From Phoronis australis (lineage: Eukaryota; Phoronida; Phoronidae), in NCBI GenBank assembly GCA_002633005.1, contig NMRA01000502.1:124001-188000 (forward strand): 64,000 nt of DNA, given 5' to 3'. Made by a program: the position numbers and the translations under genes. Position 1 is the stretch's first letter; every line of letters begins with the position of its first letter. The notes beneath the pieces were generated by a model. It had not been told where the DNA came from. It worked only from the letters and a program-made list of their open reading frames with translations, and did not search any database. Positions 12,709 to 24,671 of the stretch are shown one piece after another.

Positions 12709-12747
12709 CTACCTTCCCTAGGTAAGCTCAAATATTGACAGCAGGTC

Positions 12748-13170
12748 ATGACGTTAGCTCACGAGTCAATTGTTGATGGGTACCATGGTGTGAAGAAGCC
12801 AACAGCTTCTTTTTGGCCAGAAGTTGCCAGTGATGTAAATCGTTTTTGCAGATCATGTGACACCTGTCAGCGGACAACACCTAAGAACATGATCTCTAAA
12901 GTGCCTTTGGATGAGATGTCACTTATTGAAGAACAATTCCAGCGTATCGTAGTTGATTTGATTGGCCATGTGTCGCCAATCACAAACATACAGTAGAAAA
13001 CCGGTATATTCTCACCATCGGGGACTATGCCACAAGGTACCCAGAGGCAGTACCTCTCTCCAGAATAGAAGCAGATCAACCGGCGGAAGCACTGCTGAAA
13101 CCTTCTTTGGAATTGACTTTCCCCGAGAGGTGCTTAGTGACTGTAGGAGTTTACCTCAGAAGTGCCGAAA
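12748..13170 (+). pseudogene. Second gypsy integrase fragment, different lineage
   Basis: Frame 12748-12996 gives an integrase zinc finger (HGVKKP, FCRSCDTCQRTTPK) and the lead-in to the catalytic core (FQRIVVDLIG). After a stop and frameshift near 12993, the adjoining frame continues NRYILTIGDYATRYPEA and VPLSRIEADQPAEALL. Sequence and linker style differ from the first element, so this is a separate insertion. Only the 5' half of the integrase remains. Confidence 0.85.
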
Positions 13171-16100
13171 GAAGTCAGTGTTCGATTAATACCCGTGAAA
13201 CAAGTGTTCACTACTCCATACGGTCCGAAATGCAATGTTTTGTGTGAGCGTACATTGTACATGTATGCTTATGATTGTTTACACTGTGTGGTTAATTGAT
13301 TCAAGTTATCCTTACCGAGGGCGCAAGCGTTGTTACTCTTCTTCGTCTTTAGTGTATTAATTAACAGCAGGTTTCATTTATATTAATTGGTGGTTGTTAT
13401 ATAATAAATTAATTATTATATTTAAGCATCCTCTCTCCATCCACGCACAATCACAAAGCATAACTATGTTTTAAACTACAGCCACAGTCAACTGCTGACA
13501 ATGATGTATTTTTATTGTAGACGTACGCGGACATGTACATGTATTTTCGTCCAGTGTCCGAGCGAAAATAGTATCTCCACGGAAAGAGCACATAGGCTTG
13601 AGTAAACACTTTTGGCAGTTGAAGAAAACATCGTTTCAACGACCCCTCAAGTAACTTCTACACTGGAAAACTCAAATAAGGCAAAAAGCATAATTGGTTC
13701 TGGTCTCTTTTTTGTAAGTGGTGTCGGTGGCGAGGTAGTTCTGTGTAGTTGCTCACTTCCTCAAATAAGAAATTCCACTTGAGACGCGCACAAATAATGC
13801 GGGCTTAGTCGAAAGACTAATCGCTTGGCAAATCATGGCATTTCAAACCTAATTCAACGTGCCTTTGTGCAGTTGTTTAAGCAAAAACACGAAACCTCGG
13901 CTGAAATTGACACGGGCGGGCGATTTGTAGCCGGTGAAGGCAGGTCTCTAAGGAAGTCGGGTGAAAATCAGAAATATATTTGCTTTTTGTCCTAAATTTA
14001 ATCTAACCCTTTCAAGCAAATGCTGCCAAACTGTATGGTCGTGTTTGACGGAGTTTGGCAACAATTTGCAAAGTTACGAGACAGGAAAACAACTTTTTAA
14101 TGTAATCGAGGACAGCTAAATGATAATCTGCACAGAAGCGTCTGCGCTCATATTTGACTTGCTTTGATGTAGTTTAGACGTGCTTGTGGGGATCAGCACC
14201 GGTACTTCATAACGTTTATTGTTGTTGAGAATTGTTTTTGAGGCGTTACATAGCACGAACTTTAATATAACATCGTTGCAACGTTGCCTCAATGTTTCAT
14301 AAAGGAATGGGGATAAAAATAATTTTAAAAGTTATAAAGATGATGTGAAACTAACGAGTAACATTGCATGAAGCCATAGATCAAAGACAACCGATTTGAA
14401 ACTCCAATACATGTTACGTTCTTGTGAAATTGTCAGAGGCGGTACAACTTCCTTCCAATGCAGAGCTCAGCTTCCGCTCACTTAGCAAGTGGCTGATTGA
14501 GTGGCCGGCAGTAAGATGTGCATAGCACCAGGCGCCGCTAGTGAACAGTGACGTGGGGTAATCACGCAATATCACATACTTTGTTCTTGAGAATATACAC
14601 AGTTGGCGGTACATGTACAGTGTTTATAACTACACTAGGACATTGAAAGCTTCTTTGGGAACGTAAATTTAATGTAGACACAACGGTGTGCAAAAAGGTA
14701 ACCAAAACACGATGTTGTGGTAACGTTATGAAATTGCCCAGGCTGCATACGATGGGAACAACATATTCAAATGACAGGGAAGTAATTTGCGCTTCTTTAC
14801 CATCAACATTTTTCGTTTGATTCGAAAACCGAGTAGAATGAATCCTACCTGTATATTTAAGGTTATGTTGGACCTTATCAACAAGTCTTAGTTCGCATTT
14901 ATCAAAATATCTAGGAGACTTTACTAACTCAGTAAATGATGCAACTTTAAAAAGTGTTCAAGAAAACCATAAAAGTCCTATTTTTGTTAGCCGTCAAGCA
15001 AAAATGGAACACTGTAAAACATTTTTACGTTTTTAGAACAGTGCATGAAGCATAATATCTGAAAATTTCATATGAACCAGATCAGCTATTTCTGAGAAAT
15101 TATGTTCCGAAGTCACTCACTTTTGGCCATTTTTATAGGGTCGTACATAACCTTAACTTTTGAAATTAAATTTTGAATTAAGTATGTTAATCCGGAAAGT
15201 GGCGATGCATCACTTTGGTATATAGTGATTAAAAACGATCGAGTACTGTTAGTCCTTAAACATTGAGTCTTCCCATATAAAAATTTGCTTAAAGCGGGGA
15301 ACGAATTAAGAAGCCCAAGTACATGTAGGTTATCAAGGTCACATACCAAACGAGAAACCGACCAAAAACCGAGCCCTCAGCAAAACCCTGGAAGATGGCG
15401 GCCCGCACGACCCACACTTAAGCTATCCTAAAAGCGGAAAAATGAAAAAGTCCCTCTTGAACACTGCACCGCTTCATTTGATTTCAAAGCAAAGAAAACA
15501 TCAAAAGCATAAAAGTAAACTGAACATGTACCGATGGTAGTCGGGTGGTAAAAACTGACCCTACATGTACTTGTAAATACCCCCGGTGTGTACGGTTTTG
15601 CTTCAATAAAAATACACTGAAGTATATACACTAGCTGTGAGTCACAACATTAGTGTTTAACACATTTAAAAAGCGAGGTTAATTTTTATAAGCCTACCGG
15701 CTCGACTAAACCCACTGCATCAGCGCCATTGGCCATACATGTATATCACTGTTACCGGCTTTATTTGTTTAGGGGACCTAGATCTTGGTGTTTCTATTGA
15801 TATAAAGGCTTCTTGTGTAAACACATTGATCGAGTTGTTATATGCTCAGCGTTGTGCCACAAAACGATGGACAACGTTCTAGTGCATAAGTTTCGAGAAT
15901 AAGTAACCAGAGAACAGAGGTTTCCAGGCGCAATTGAAAGATTTCAACCCCTGGTGCTATGTGAACGAACTACGAACAGGTTAGTATTGTCGCAGACGGT
16001 TCGGCAAGGCGGGTCATTGCTATAATATAGCCGGTGTCATGCGGGTTAACGTCCTAGATAAGGAGTCAAGGTGTCGCAGATACTCCTGCCATGTCCCAAC

Positions 16101-18218
16101 AGATGACTTGTCTAATCGACAGTTGACTTAATCATTTGAAAGTTCAGTCTCCCGGGTTATACGTTTGTTTGGCTACCTACTTAGGCCTAATCACTTGCCA
16201 GCTTCTTCATCAGGACACTTGTTTAACTGAGGCAACCTCCAAAGTTTGGTGTTTGTAAAACCCGACTACATATTGACTTGTTTATTTGACGAATCACTTG
16301 TGTCTTTGGCAAACCATTTATCTATTTGTCAAATTATTCGTCTATCTGGCAGTGCTCTCTCAGAATTTGAACCTTTATACATGACAGTGCCAAGATCGTT
16401 GTTATCTATAAGAGTCCTCTTCTGAGTTATGGCGGTCCCGCCCCNNNNNNNCCCGCCACTATGTTGCGGGGGTACTCCAGGCATCATTTGATGTGGATAT
16501 TCTGGCCTTGGTACTGCCTCCAGGGGAAGATGGGAGTGTCCGTGTAGCTGTTTTTCATACACGTAGTATACCCAGTTTCACGGTAGCCCACCGGTAGTGT
16601 CGGTATGCGGCAGCAACAGATAGAACCCCCTTTCTATTACACAGTGTATAATACGTAGAAACGAAAACCTCTTTCGAAATATGTTGTCATGGGTCCGTCA
16701 AGTCTTTTCGCCAGTCTCACAGTACATTAATGAAGTATCGCAATTTACCATTATCATTCTACACTGTACATGTAGTTCGTTCATTCCACGATAGGGGGGT
16801 GAATTCTTGCCTCAGCTCACGGTGGACCACAAATAAACAAGCAATAGCCAGATGTAACAATGAATATCACTTGTCTATTTTTGGCAGCACGAAATAGTTC
16901 ATAGCACAAGCAGAGTGCCTGTGCAAACGAATTTCAAAGATTACTGCTGTTTTTACGTTTCGTTATGATTAGACAAAAAATATTCGAGTGGAGTCAAGAT
17001 AATGCCAACAGATTGGTCAAACCTTTCAAGTCAATGTACTTTGACTAATTCGTGCTGAAAGAAGAATGTAAACGTCATTGTATGAAGCAGTGCATCCTGA
17101 CGCATTCATAATTAAATTGACACACACAAAATTACAGGCTAGTATGTGTAGCGGACAATGGGAATTATATTTATTTTCACCGTTAGGACCGCTAAGAGCA
17201 TGTGCCGTTGCAGTTGCCATCTCCATGTGAACTTGCTGTGACTAATTGTTTGTAGCTTTTCGCAATTTACACGGTAATATGTAACGCCAGTTGTCAAAGA
17301 CTTAGAATTGAGAAACTAAAAAACGTAACGACAATATCTATTTCACACCCTGTTACGCGATACACAAAAATGGATAATTGTGGACTTCTTAGCCTCTCAA
17401 GATACACACTCGTACTCTGTCAACTTTTGCTACTCATGAACCAGCATGGCTTTACGGTTTAAAAAAATCAACTAAAATTGATTTTTTTAGAATTATAACC
17501 ATCAGATATTTGAAATGAGAAATAATATTAAACGGCTTTAAAATTTGACAATGTGGTAAAACAACTGCTTCATTGTGTGGGGTTAAAACAAAATTTGTCC
17601 AACTTTTCATTTTAGCGTTGCTGCTAATTAAAACTGAGAATTCTATCAAACAATTGCATGTCAAGAGATTAACTATCTATAAATCTCAAGGGATCCAACA
17701 ATCCACAGCAGCCGAGCTTTGGTGCATGTATTCTTGTCTTTGAAGGTATAGTAAACAATCGCATTACACTAGCTAAAAGATGGTTGCGTGAAGCAGTCAC
17801 TTTAGAAAACCGTATCATGGGTTTCAATTGAAATATAAGACATACTGTACGATGGGTTTTAGTTTTTGTGTTTGCGGAGTTTTCATCATTCTGTCAAGGA
17901 AGCATTCGTGCATTGGTTCATTAATCCAGGCAACATCAACAGCTGTGGGTAACATGAAGGATTATCCGTGTCATAAAAGTAAAATATTATTTCCCGCCCT
18001 GTTTACAAATATTGCGATATAACTCGGCGCACATAAATTAAATTCCATCTTGAGCAAGGCTTAAACTATAATAACGACTCATAATTCTTCGAGTAAAATG
18101 AGATCACGTACTGTAAGTAAAAAGAGCTGCGAGTCCACTAACTTAATGCCGCTTTGTTGCATTCGGAATCCCTCGGGTAGTTTACTAGCTTGCGCACGTG
18201 GAATTTCATTGGGCTTAG
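13171..18218. other. No gene recognised
   Basis: I see no exon or named transposon. Several TACATGTA palindromes occur (13256, 13535, 14611, 15313, 15563, 15736, 16766). A seven-base N gap sits in a G/C-rich hairpin-like spot at 16445. Frames here are short and random-looking. Confidence 0.4.
16445..16451. other. Sequence gap (7 N)
   Basis: Seven undetermined bases lie between C-rich flanks (CCGCCCC and CCCGCCA). A G/C-rich stem probably blocked sequencing. Confidence 0.95.
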
Positions 18219-19340
18219 CTGGCACACTACACTCTTTCACAGTGCTGCGAAAGTTGCTGTGTTGCATGTTGTTTAACATGGCTTCTCATTGGTTAAGGTA
18301 ATGAAAGCGACGTCATAACATTCAGTTATTCCTATTGGTTGAAATTGGTAACTCCTTTCAGTTATCAAGTATGACGACCACCTTTGACTTGAGTAGTATT
18401 AAAACGGGTAGTGATCGAATTAAACAAAATCAAGGAACTCCCGATCCAATGGCTTAGCCTAAGCCCAAACAAATACATGTACAGTGTATAAAGGCGTGTG
18501 CAGGTGGTGGCGATGTGTTCGGTATACTTCCGACCAAGGCATGCGCAATGATGCCCATAAAGGGAATTCCGTGTTTTATTCATCATATTTCCACCACAGG
18601 CGTCCTCAGTTTCTGATCTTCCCCAATACACTATACAAGGTATGACACCCCGGACTAGAAAATCCACGGGTGCTTCACTTCAGCCTTCCATAGCAAACAC
18701 AAACTCAATAAATTTACACAAAACAGAGATTCAACAAACTATGAGAAATTGTTCTTTCTCCCAATAACATTTACGGTGTCCTGATCCACCGATTTTGCAT
18801 GAAAGTCACGGTCAAAGCACAAAAACCTTCCCAAAAAGTCCGCCCGGAGCAACTCCCGGGTCCCACGCGAAGGGTACGACATTATCCGATGAGTTACGGG
18901 TGAACGGCACTTGATTGCCGAGTTATCGATGCCGTGACTTTCCGTGATGAATCGGCAATTGCCGTTCATCCGTGAGTCATCGGATAATTGCGTACCCTTC
19001 ACGTGGGACCCGGGAGTTGCTCCGGACGGACTTTTTGTGAAGGTTTTTGTGCTTTGACCGAGAATTTCTTGCGAAATCGGTGGAGCAGGACACCGGGTAT
19101 TGAAAGAAAGAACAATTCCTTATGGTTTGTCGAACCTCTGTTTTGTTTAAATTTATTGAGTTTTGTGTTTGTTAGGGACGGCTGACGTGAAGCACCCGTG
19201 GAATTTCTAGTCCGGAGTGCATAAATTGTAGTATTATATATAGTGTATTGGGGACGATCAGAAGCTGAGGACGTCTGTGATTTCCACAGGGCGACTTTTC
19301 AGTATAGGTGGCGCTGTGGCAGAGGGTAACCGGCACACCT
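18219..19340 (+). repeat. Dispersed repeat copy A, split by the foldback element
   Basis: The outer parts, about 18219-18594 and 19288-19335, are the reverse complement of the continuous repeat at 34859-35280. Shared blocks include GTTTAACATGGCTTCTCATTG, GACGACCACCTTTGACTT, the TTCATCAT block and TTTTCAGTATAGGTG. The two parts are contiguous in the other copy, so everything between is a later insertion. The repeat family is not recognised. Confidence 0.85.
18595..19279. mobile_element. 685-bp palindromic foldback transposon with 8-bp target duplication
   Basis: The element starts CACAGGCGTCCTCAG and ends with the near-exact reverse complement CTGAGGACGTCTGTG. It is a giant hairpin: arms of about 330 bp run inward to a loop of about 30 bp near 18937. 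ATTTCCAC flanks both sides (18587-18594 and 19280-19287). The empty paralogous site at 34.9 kb has a single copy of this target. Eight-bp duplications fit hAT- or P-type transposition. No transposase is encoded, so it is non-autonomous. Confidence 0.88.
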
Positions 19341-19982
19341 AATCTACATGTACACCAGACGTATGCCATTTCGTTGTAAATGTTGACCTCGGCCGTCGTG
19401 GATTATACTGTAACTAAATAAATTTACGCTTTACCAATGTTATGAGTAGTGGCACTATCAATGGGTGGGATTCTCCACGGTTAAAATCTGACATTTTCAT
19501 TAGAAGGAAATATTCCGACACTCTGATTGGTGAGAAGTTGAGAAGTGCCTTTGTGATTTGCAGTTGCTGCAACAACAAGCGGACATACCGAATCGATGTG
19601 TTTGGCCTGACCAGTAACTTCAAGATAGATACTACTTGTACTGAGTTAATTAAAACAACAGAACGGTTAACACTACCTTTTCCGTCTCATTACATGACCA
19701 TTAGATTTGTTGTTTTGTAGACCGTACTGAACACGGAAATGAGTCCAAATTCATGAACGTGAACGAGCATTGAGACCAATCGGGGGCCTGGGAATTGGTG
19801 GGCGTTATACGATGATGAAAATTGCCGGTGACGCGCGGGATGGCGACCAGTGGAAAAGTGAAAACCTGTCTTGTTCTCGCGGTAATTAGTTTTACAACTG
19901 TCACGCGACCACCCTTCTGCGACATACGGTATCACACTCGGGCCACAGTTTCAACCGACTAGTGCAACAATACATGGACGTG

Positions 19983-20285
19983 CCAGTGGCGGATCTAGGA
20001 TACCATAAGGGTGGCCCAACATCCTCTGGGAATTGGTCAAAGCACAATTGTATGTGCACAGGAGGCCCAAAAGTTGCGGGGGCCGAGGATGTACACCTGC
20101 TGTTCAGAAAATCTATCGGTGGACTAAAAAAAACGGGCACGTGTTTCCGCGTCTGAACCCTCCCCCCTTCCGCCCTTCGTCCGCTACTGGTCCTACCTTC
20201 TGAACTCAATATATCCTCACGCTTCACACTGTTGCCAAGGGGGAGGGGGTGGGCCCTTTGGTCCCCCCTAAATCCGCCTATGCGC
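19983..20285 (+). mobile_element. hAT-like non-autonomous element
   Basis: The left end CAGTGGCGGATCTAGG mirrors the right end CCTAAATCCGCCTATG, as in hAT-type terminal repeats. The interior matches 31426-31695 in inverse orientation, for example around GCCGAGGATGTACACC and TTGCGGGGGCC. No coding frame is present. A clean 8-bp target duplication is not visible. Confidence 0.65.
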
Positions 20286-20453
20286 GCCGTCCACTTTGAC
20301 ATGAGTTGTCCCCCTGGGGCCAGTATGTGTCTAGTGCGACAATATATGTCACTAATTACCCCCGCCTCAATGCCTCTTTGTGTATGACAAACATCCAATT
20401 TTGGATATGCGTAGTGATGCACACACGTTTGCTTGTTAAAGCATCATCCTAGT

Positions 20454-20665
20454 GCACTGATACGCCGTAAAATGTAACAATTTCGTAAAATGTAACAACT
20501 GTTACATTTTACGTCATTGTTACATTTTACGTTGCTAAGCCTCTCTTAAACTGTAACAAGTTGTTACATTTTACGCAGTTAATAAATTTCACGTCGAACG
20601 CACATGCGAGAAATGTACCATTGTTACATTTTACGAAATTATTCCATTTTACGGCGTATCAGTGC
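20454..20665. mobile_element. MITE with TGATACGCCGTAAAATG terminal repeats
   Basis: The ends TGATACGCCGTAAAATG and CATTTTACGGCGTATCA are perfect inverted repeats flanked by GTGCAC on both sides (a possible 6-bp target duplication, though the word is itself palindromic). The interior repeats the module TGTTACATTTTACG in both orientations. The same ends and modules bound the longer element at 59826-61369, so this copy looks like an internally deleted derivative. Confidence 0.8.
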
Positions 20666-23129
20666 ACAACGACAATCTTCCACTCACATGAGGCAAAGTC
20701 ATTCGCTAGCTCTTCTTTGTTCCTTGTAAATCTCGTTATAACTGAAAAACTAAAGCTTGTACGCCGAAGTATATTTTACAGGCCCGCATTTTAATTTGTG
20801 TCGAAACGATAAAAATACGAATAACTGTATTTATCAACTACTGCAGACATGTCTCAGTTATTAGTCAGACAAGAACATGGCTTTGTCGTCATTCAACAGC
20901 TTTGGCTTGTGCGCGAGGTATTAATCCGATCACTTGATCGCACAAAAACATAATTTTAATACGATAAGTTATCGGAGACCATATTAAACCTCGACATACT
21001 TCAGCATTTGAGGCTACGTACATGTAAGTACATGTGCGCAGTCAGGCGTCTTATCAGGTATCATTTCTACGCATTTCGCAGCACTTACATGTATCTCCAG
21101 TGGCGCTACAGTATGGAAGAGTTTAACACCGATGTGCGCATATTTAGGTATGTTCTTCCAATTCGTCATGGCGTGGAATCTTAGTGTTGAATGAGTTACA
21201 ACAGACATTTACCGCGACCCACACGTTACGGTATAGTTGTGAATGTAAATATCAAGTGACAGCCTGCCTAGCCCGGCCAATGCGTAGCTGAAACTATTCC
21301 GGTGTTCTGAGCAAGTTTTAAAGCCTATATAAGACGAAATAGACAGGTAGTCTTTTTCATTCGGCAGCGCATGTGAAGGCCTGTCCGGTGCGAATGGTCC
21401 TCATTTACTGCAAATCTAGGCCCTGTGTCAGTGATTTCACCCGAACTCTTAATTCTTCAGTTGCTATTGCTCTGGTCGTAACTCCATTGAACGATGAAAC
21501 GATTCTTAAGCTAAAATCACCATACATCGAATGTCAAAGTGGATCGAGGGGCTCTGTCCCTCTGAGCAGTCGATCAAGTACAAAGCCCAAAGCGCCAGAC
21601 TTTGTGGCGACTTTTCAGGCAGTTGTCAAGGGTAGGAGAGCATTCGCAAGTAGTAGGCAATATCTGATGAAACCTAAAATATGGCTTGCACTGGCATTAT
21701 AAGTAAATACCATAAGTGTGATAAAACGCTATTTTCTCATTCTCGGGCCAATACAGAGTCAACCCTCTGAAACTGCATATATTTTCTCGTCCTTGAAGCC
21801 CATTTGTAATTTCAAAAATAATATACATTGGAAACATTTAAACCAGTAATATTTTCCCGCTTCTTCTGCCATTATAATTACAACTATTCTGGTTACTAGT
21901 AATTTCAATTATCGTCTCTTAGACACTCCTTATTTTGCCCCACGCACTCCATTAAGTTAAGAGCTTTTACAGTCATTTTTCTTCTCAAGTCCAAGGCCTC
22001 TGATTATTTCTGCAATGAAAACTGTGAACGTTAGCACCGCAATGATATACATTCAAGACAGCTTCCCTTACACATTCACCACATGAAATTGAAATTTTTA
22101 TCTGAATCCGTCTCCTGTATGAGCCATATCCGGTGAAACTGTTTTGTTCAAAAGACTGTATAGTATATAGCGAGCCGATATGGCTTCACTTCCGGAAGCC
22201 AGTGACAATGCCCTATACTGTATGTGTTTGCGGGGCTAGTAGTGAGTGTGTATCGTTCCGAATCTCAATTGAATTCTGATTGAATGATGCGTACCCCAGT
22301 TCTTGCCAGGGTACATAGTGCCAAACCGGCAAGCGGCCTTTGTCATTTTACGCACAGGCGAATTCCAAATAGCTACCGTGACAAATCAACAATTAACAGA
22401 AGCAGTAAATAATATTGCTGTCATACAGTGTACTGATCCAATGCTGTGGTGGATGAAAAATCTATAACACTATTAACATTCTAGTTGGCCTCTGTCTACA
22501 CATTGTTCTACGAGAAAAGACCCCACGGTGATGTAACCTATTTGAATGGTGTTCGATAATCATATTAATTTGACGATATTCGGTGTGAACGCGTGCCGCA
22601 TTGTCTCACGCTGGTCAATATAGCGTAACGACGCACTTCCAATGCAAGATTGCATAGTGTTGTATTTGCATTTGCAAATCGTCGTAACACTTAAAGGGAC
22701 GTATCTTGTTGCAGACGTGTACCTTTTCGTTTGTTGAATGCCTAGTTTTGCTGTAAACAGTGCGTCTCGCATTATAACTGGACCTGGGCTTTAAACTCAA
22801 GTTGAAACTTAACTCGAAAATTGGCTACTTACGTTTCCAGTGAGATTGCACATTTGTACACGAGACAGCGTGGTTGGTGAGGTCGAGTCTGAGTTTGAGT
22901 TCAGATGAACCTATTCCCATTTACTCGGAAGTTCATATAAGAACATTGACTAAGTGCAATTTTAGACTGAAACAGAGACCTTCGTATACTTGAAAGCAGA
23001 ACGAATGCGAACGTCAGTGAAGTACTAAGATCATAAATTCACTGTTGGGTGACTTTTTGACCAAGGTAATGAACGCGTTAATGTGCTGTATTTATGTATT
23101 TAACTTGCTTCCGTTTTATTTCAAGGAGG
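20666..23129. other. No gene recognised
   Basis: A 109-codon frame at 21373-21702 lies about 45 bp after a TATATAAG box (near 21328). I see no domain in it, and the opposite strand is also partly open, so I do not call it. A small hairpin (GGCTTC...GAAGCC) lies near 22183-22201. Confidence 0.35.
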
Positions 23130-24671
23130 ATGAGCGAAGACTTAACGGACCCTGAGAGGAACAGTTCCATACTACGACACGTAGTGGCTTTCGAAGAAAA
23201 AGTCAATATGTGTGTGGATACGTTTTCTCGGAAAATACTGAAAGAAATGTGTTTAAAACTAAGTCAATATCACGGAGACATTGATAGCGTAAGCAAGGTC
23301 CAGAAATTCCTAACCGATGAGCCAACGCTTCCCGGAGTTGAAAGCGAAAGGGTGACACGTTACTTCCAATGGTTCCTGGATAACCACGAATACCTTAAGG
23401 AGCTTAACCGCAATTTTGAAATTAGAATATACCAGCCTTTAATCCGCTACTTTAATGTTACCTCGAAGTCTGAACGAAGTAGCGCTGGCAGTTGGAGGTC
23501 TGCCATCGAACGTCCTCCAAGTATAGATAGTGACTTCACGGACATGGGTACCGACTCTGACAGCGAAATAGCCAATGAGATCGAGGCTTTGACACAATTG
23601 CAGGCGTCTCAGTCTCGGGACGCCATATTGCTTATGTCTCAGGAATTCAAAGACATTAGCTCCATATATGATAACAGCGATCTGGAAAACATAGCAAAAC
23701 GATTGATTTATTTGAAAGAAAGGTTAGACTTTTTACTTGAAGAAGAGGGCGAAGTGAATCCAGATTTGTTCAGCTTGGATAGTGAATCACCGGACAAGAG
23801 TGCATCAACACCCATCAAGGTGCAAAATTTTATCAGGCTCATTCCAGACATATTGGTGAAATGTCAAAAGGCTGCCAAATTATCCCGGCAGTGGCTAGAG
23901 GCAGACAAAAGGAAGGCCATCGATCTCAATGCGAAACTTGAAAAAATATCTGAAATCAAACTAGAAATGACAAAGAAATTAAACTCGGTAGAAAAGAAGA
24001 TAGATTGTCATGAAAAAGAACTAGAAAGACAAACGTCAGAACTGCAAAATTTGCTAGGACGTGAAGAGCGAACAAACGAACTTGATTCTAATATACATGT
24101 CTGTGACAAAGAAATTTCGGCTTTAACACTTTCTTTAAAAAAAGTGTCTCAGGAAAAGGAAAATACAGCGAAACAGCTTGTCCAGTTAGGAAAACAATCC
24201 GGTGAAGCAAGGAACCATTTACTATTAAAATATAAGGAAGCACGCCTGCAGCGACAGGCGCTGAAACGACGTATTGCTTTTCAAAAATATCGGAAGAGTA
24301 TTCTCGAGGAAGACGTTGGGATTGAAATGAGTCTCAAACCCAACATTATACGATTGACGAATGATACCCAGGACAGTTGCGAAAAAATCGAGAAAATGAT
24401 AGACGATGAACATGTCGAGCAGCAGCGGTTGCACAATGCTCTAATGCCGATAAACGAAGACATACTGCGCGTACAAAGTCAGCTGGAGCAACAGAGTGCT
24501 TGCTCCTCGAGGCTTGAATCAGTATCGGGAGATGAAGATTTCGGTGTTGCTCAAAAGCTCAATGTGGGTTCAGACTGTGGAGTCATTCGGCCAAACAATC
24601 AAGTTAGAAAATACCGTGAACCAGTTTTTATTACTGAACATCACCTGGAAAGGTCCTTCAGTAAACCGTAG
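23130..24671 (+). CDS. Uncharacterised coiled-coil protein (513 aa)
   Basis: An uninterrupted reading frame of 514 codons, far longer than chance. I chose the ATG at 23130 (AGGAGGATGAGC) over one 12 codons upstream, because TTTTATTTCAAG just before it looks like a splice acceptor or leader end. Residues 1-120 look globular, with conserved-looking aromatic blocks (RYFQWFLDNHEYLKELNR). An acidic Ser-rich stretch (DSDFTDMGTDSDSE) follows. Residues about 230-460 are charged heptad-rich coiled coil with two interruptions, and the tail is short and basic. No signal peptide or membrane segment is seen. I do not recognise the family; a cytoskeletal, centrosomal or scaffold role is only a guess. It could be a single-exon gene, the last exon of a larger gene, or an intact retrocopy. 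No AATAAA is seen close downstream. Confidence 0.75.
   Translation: MSEDLTDPERNSSILRHVVAFEEKVNMCVDTFSRKILKEMCLKLSQYHGDIDSVSKVQKFLTDEPTLPGVESERVTRYFQWFLDNHEYLKELNRNFEIRIYQPLIRYFNVTSKSERSSAGSWRSAIERPPSIDSDFTDMGTDSDSEIANEIEALTQLQASQSRDAILLMSQEFKDISSIYDNSDLENIAKRLIYLKERLDFLLEEEGEVNPDLFSLDSESPDKSASTPIKVQNFIRLIPDILVKCQKAAKLSRQWLEADKRKAIDLNAKLEKISEIKLEMTKKLNSVEKKIDCHEKELERQTSELQNLLGREERTNELDSNIHVCDKEISALTLSLKKVSQEKENTAKQLVQLGKQSGEARNHLLLKYKEARLQRQALKRRIAFQKYRKSILEEDVGIEMSLKPNIIRLTNDTQDSCEKIEKMIDDEHVEQQRLHNALMPINEDILRVQSQLEQQSACSSRLESVSGDEDFGVAQKLNVGSDCGVIRPNNQVRKYREPVFITEHHLERSFSKP

Noticed and set aside
19901-20422. 173-codon minus-strand frame
   Set aside because: It runs through a hAT-like MITE and its flanks. 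Pro/Arg-rich composition is explained by the G/C-rich repeat.
21373-21702. 109-codon frame downstream of a TATATAAG word
   Set aside because: No domain or signal sequence. Several other frames over the same bases are nearly open, and there is no splice context.
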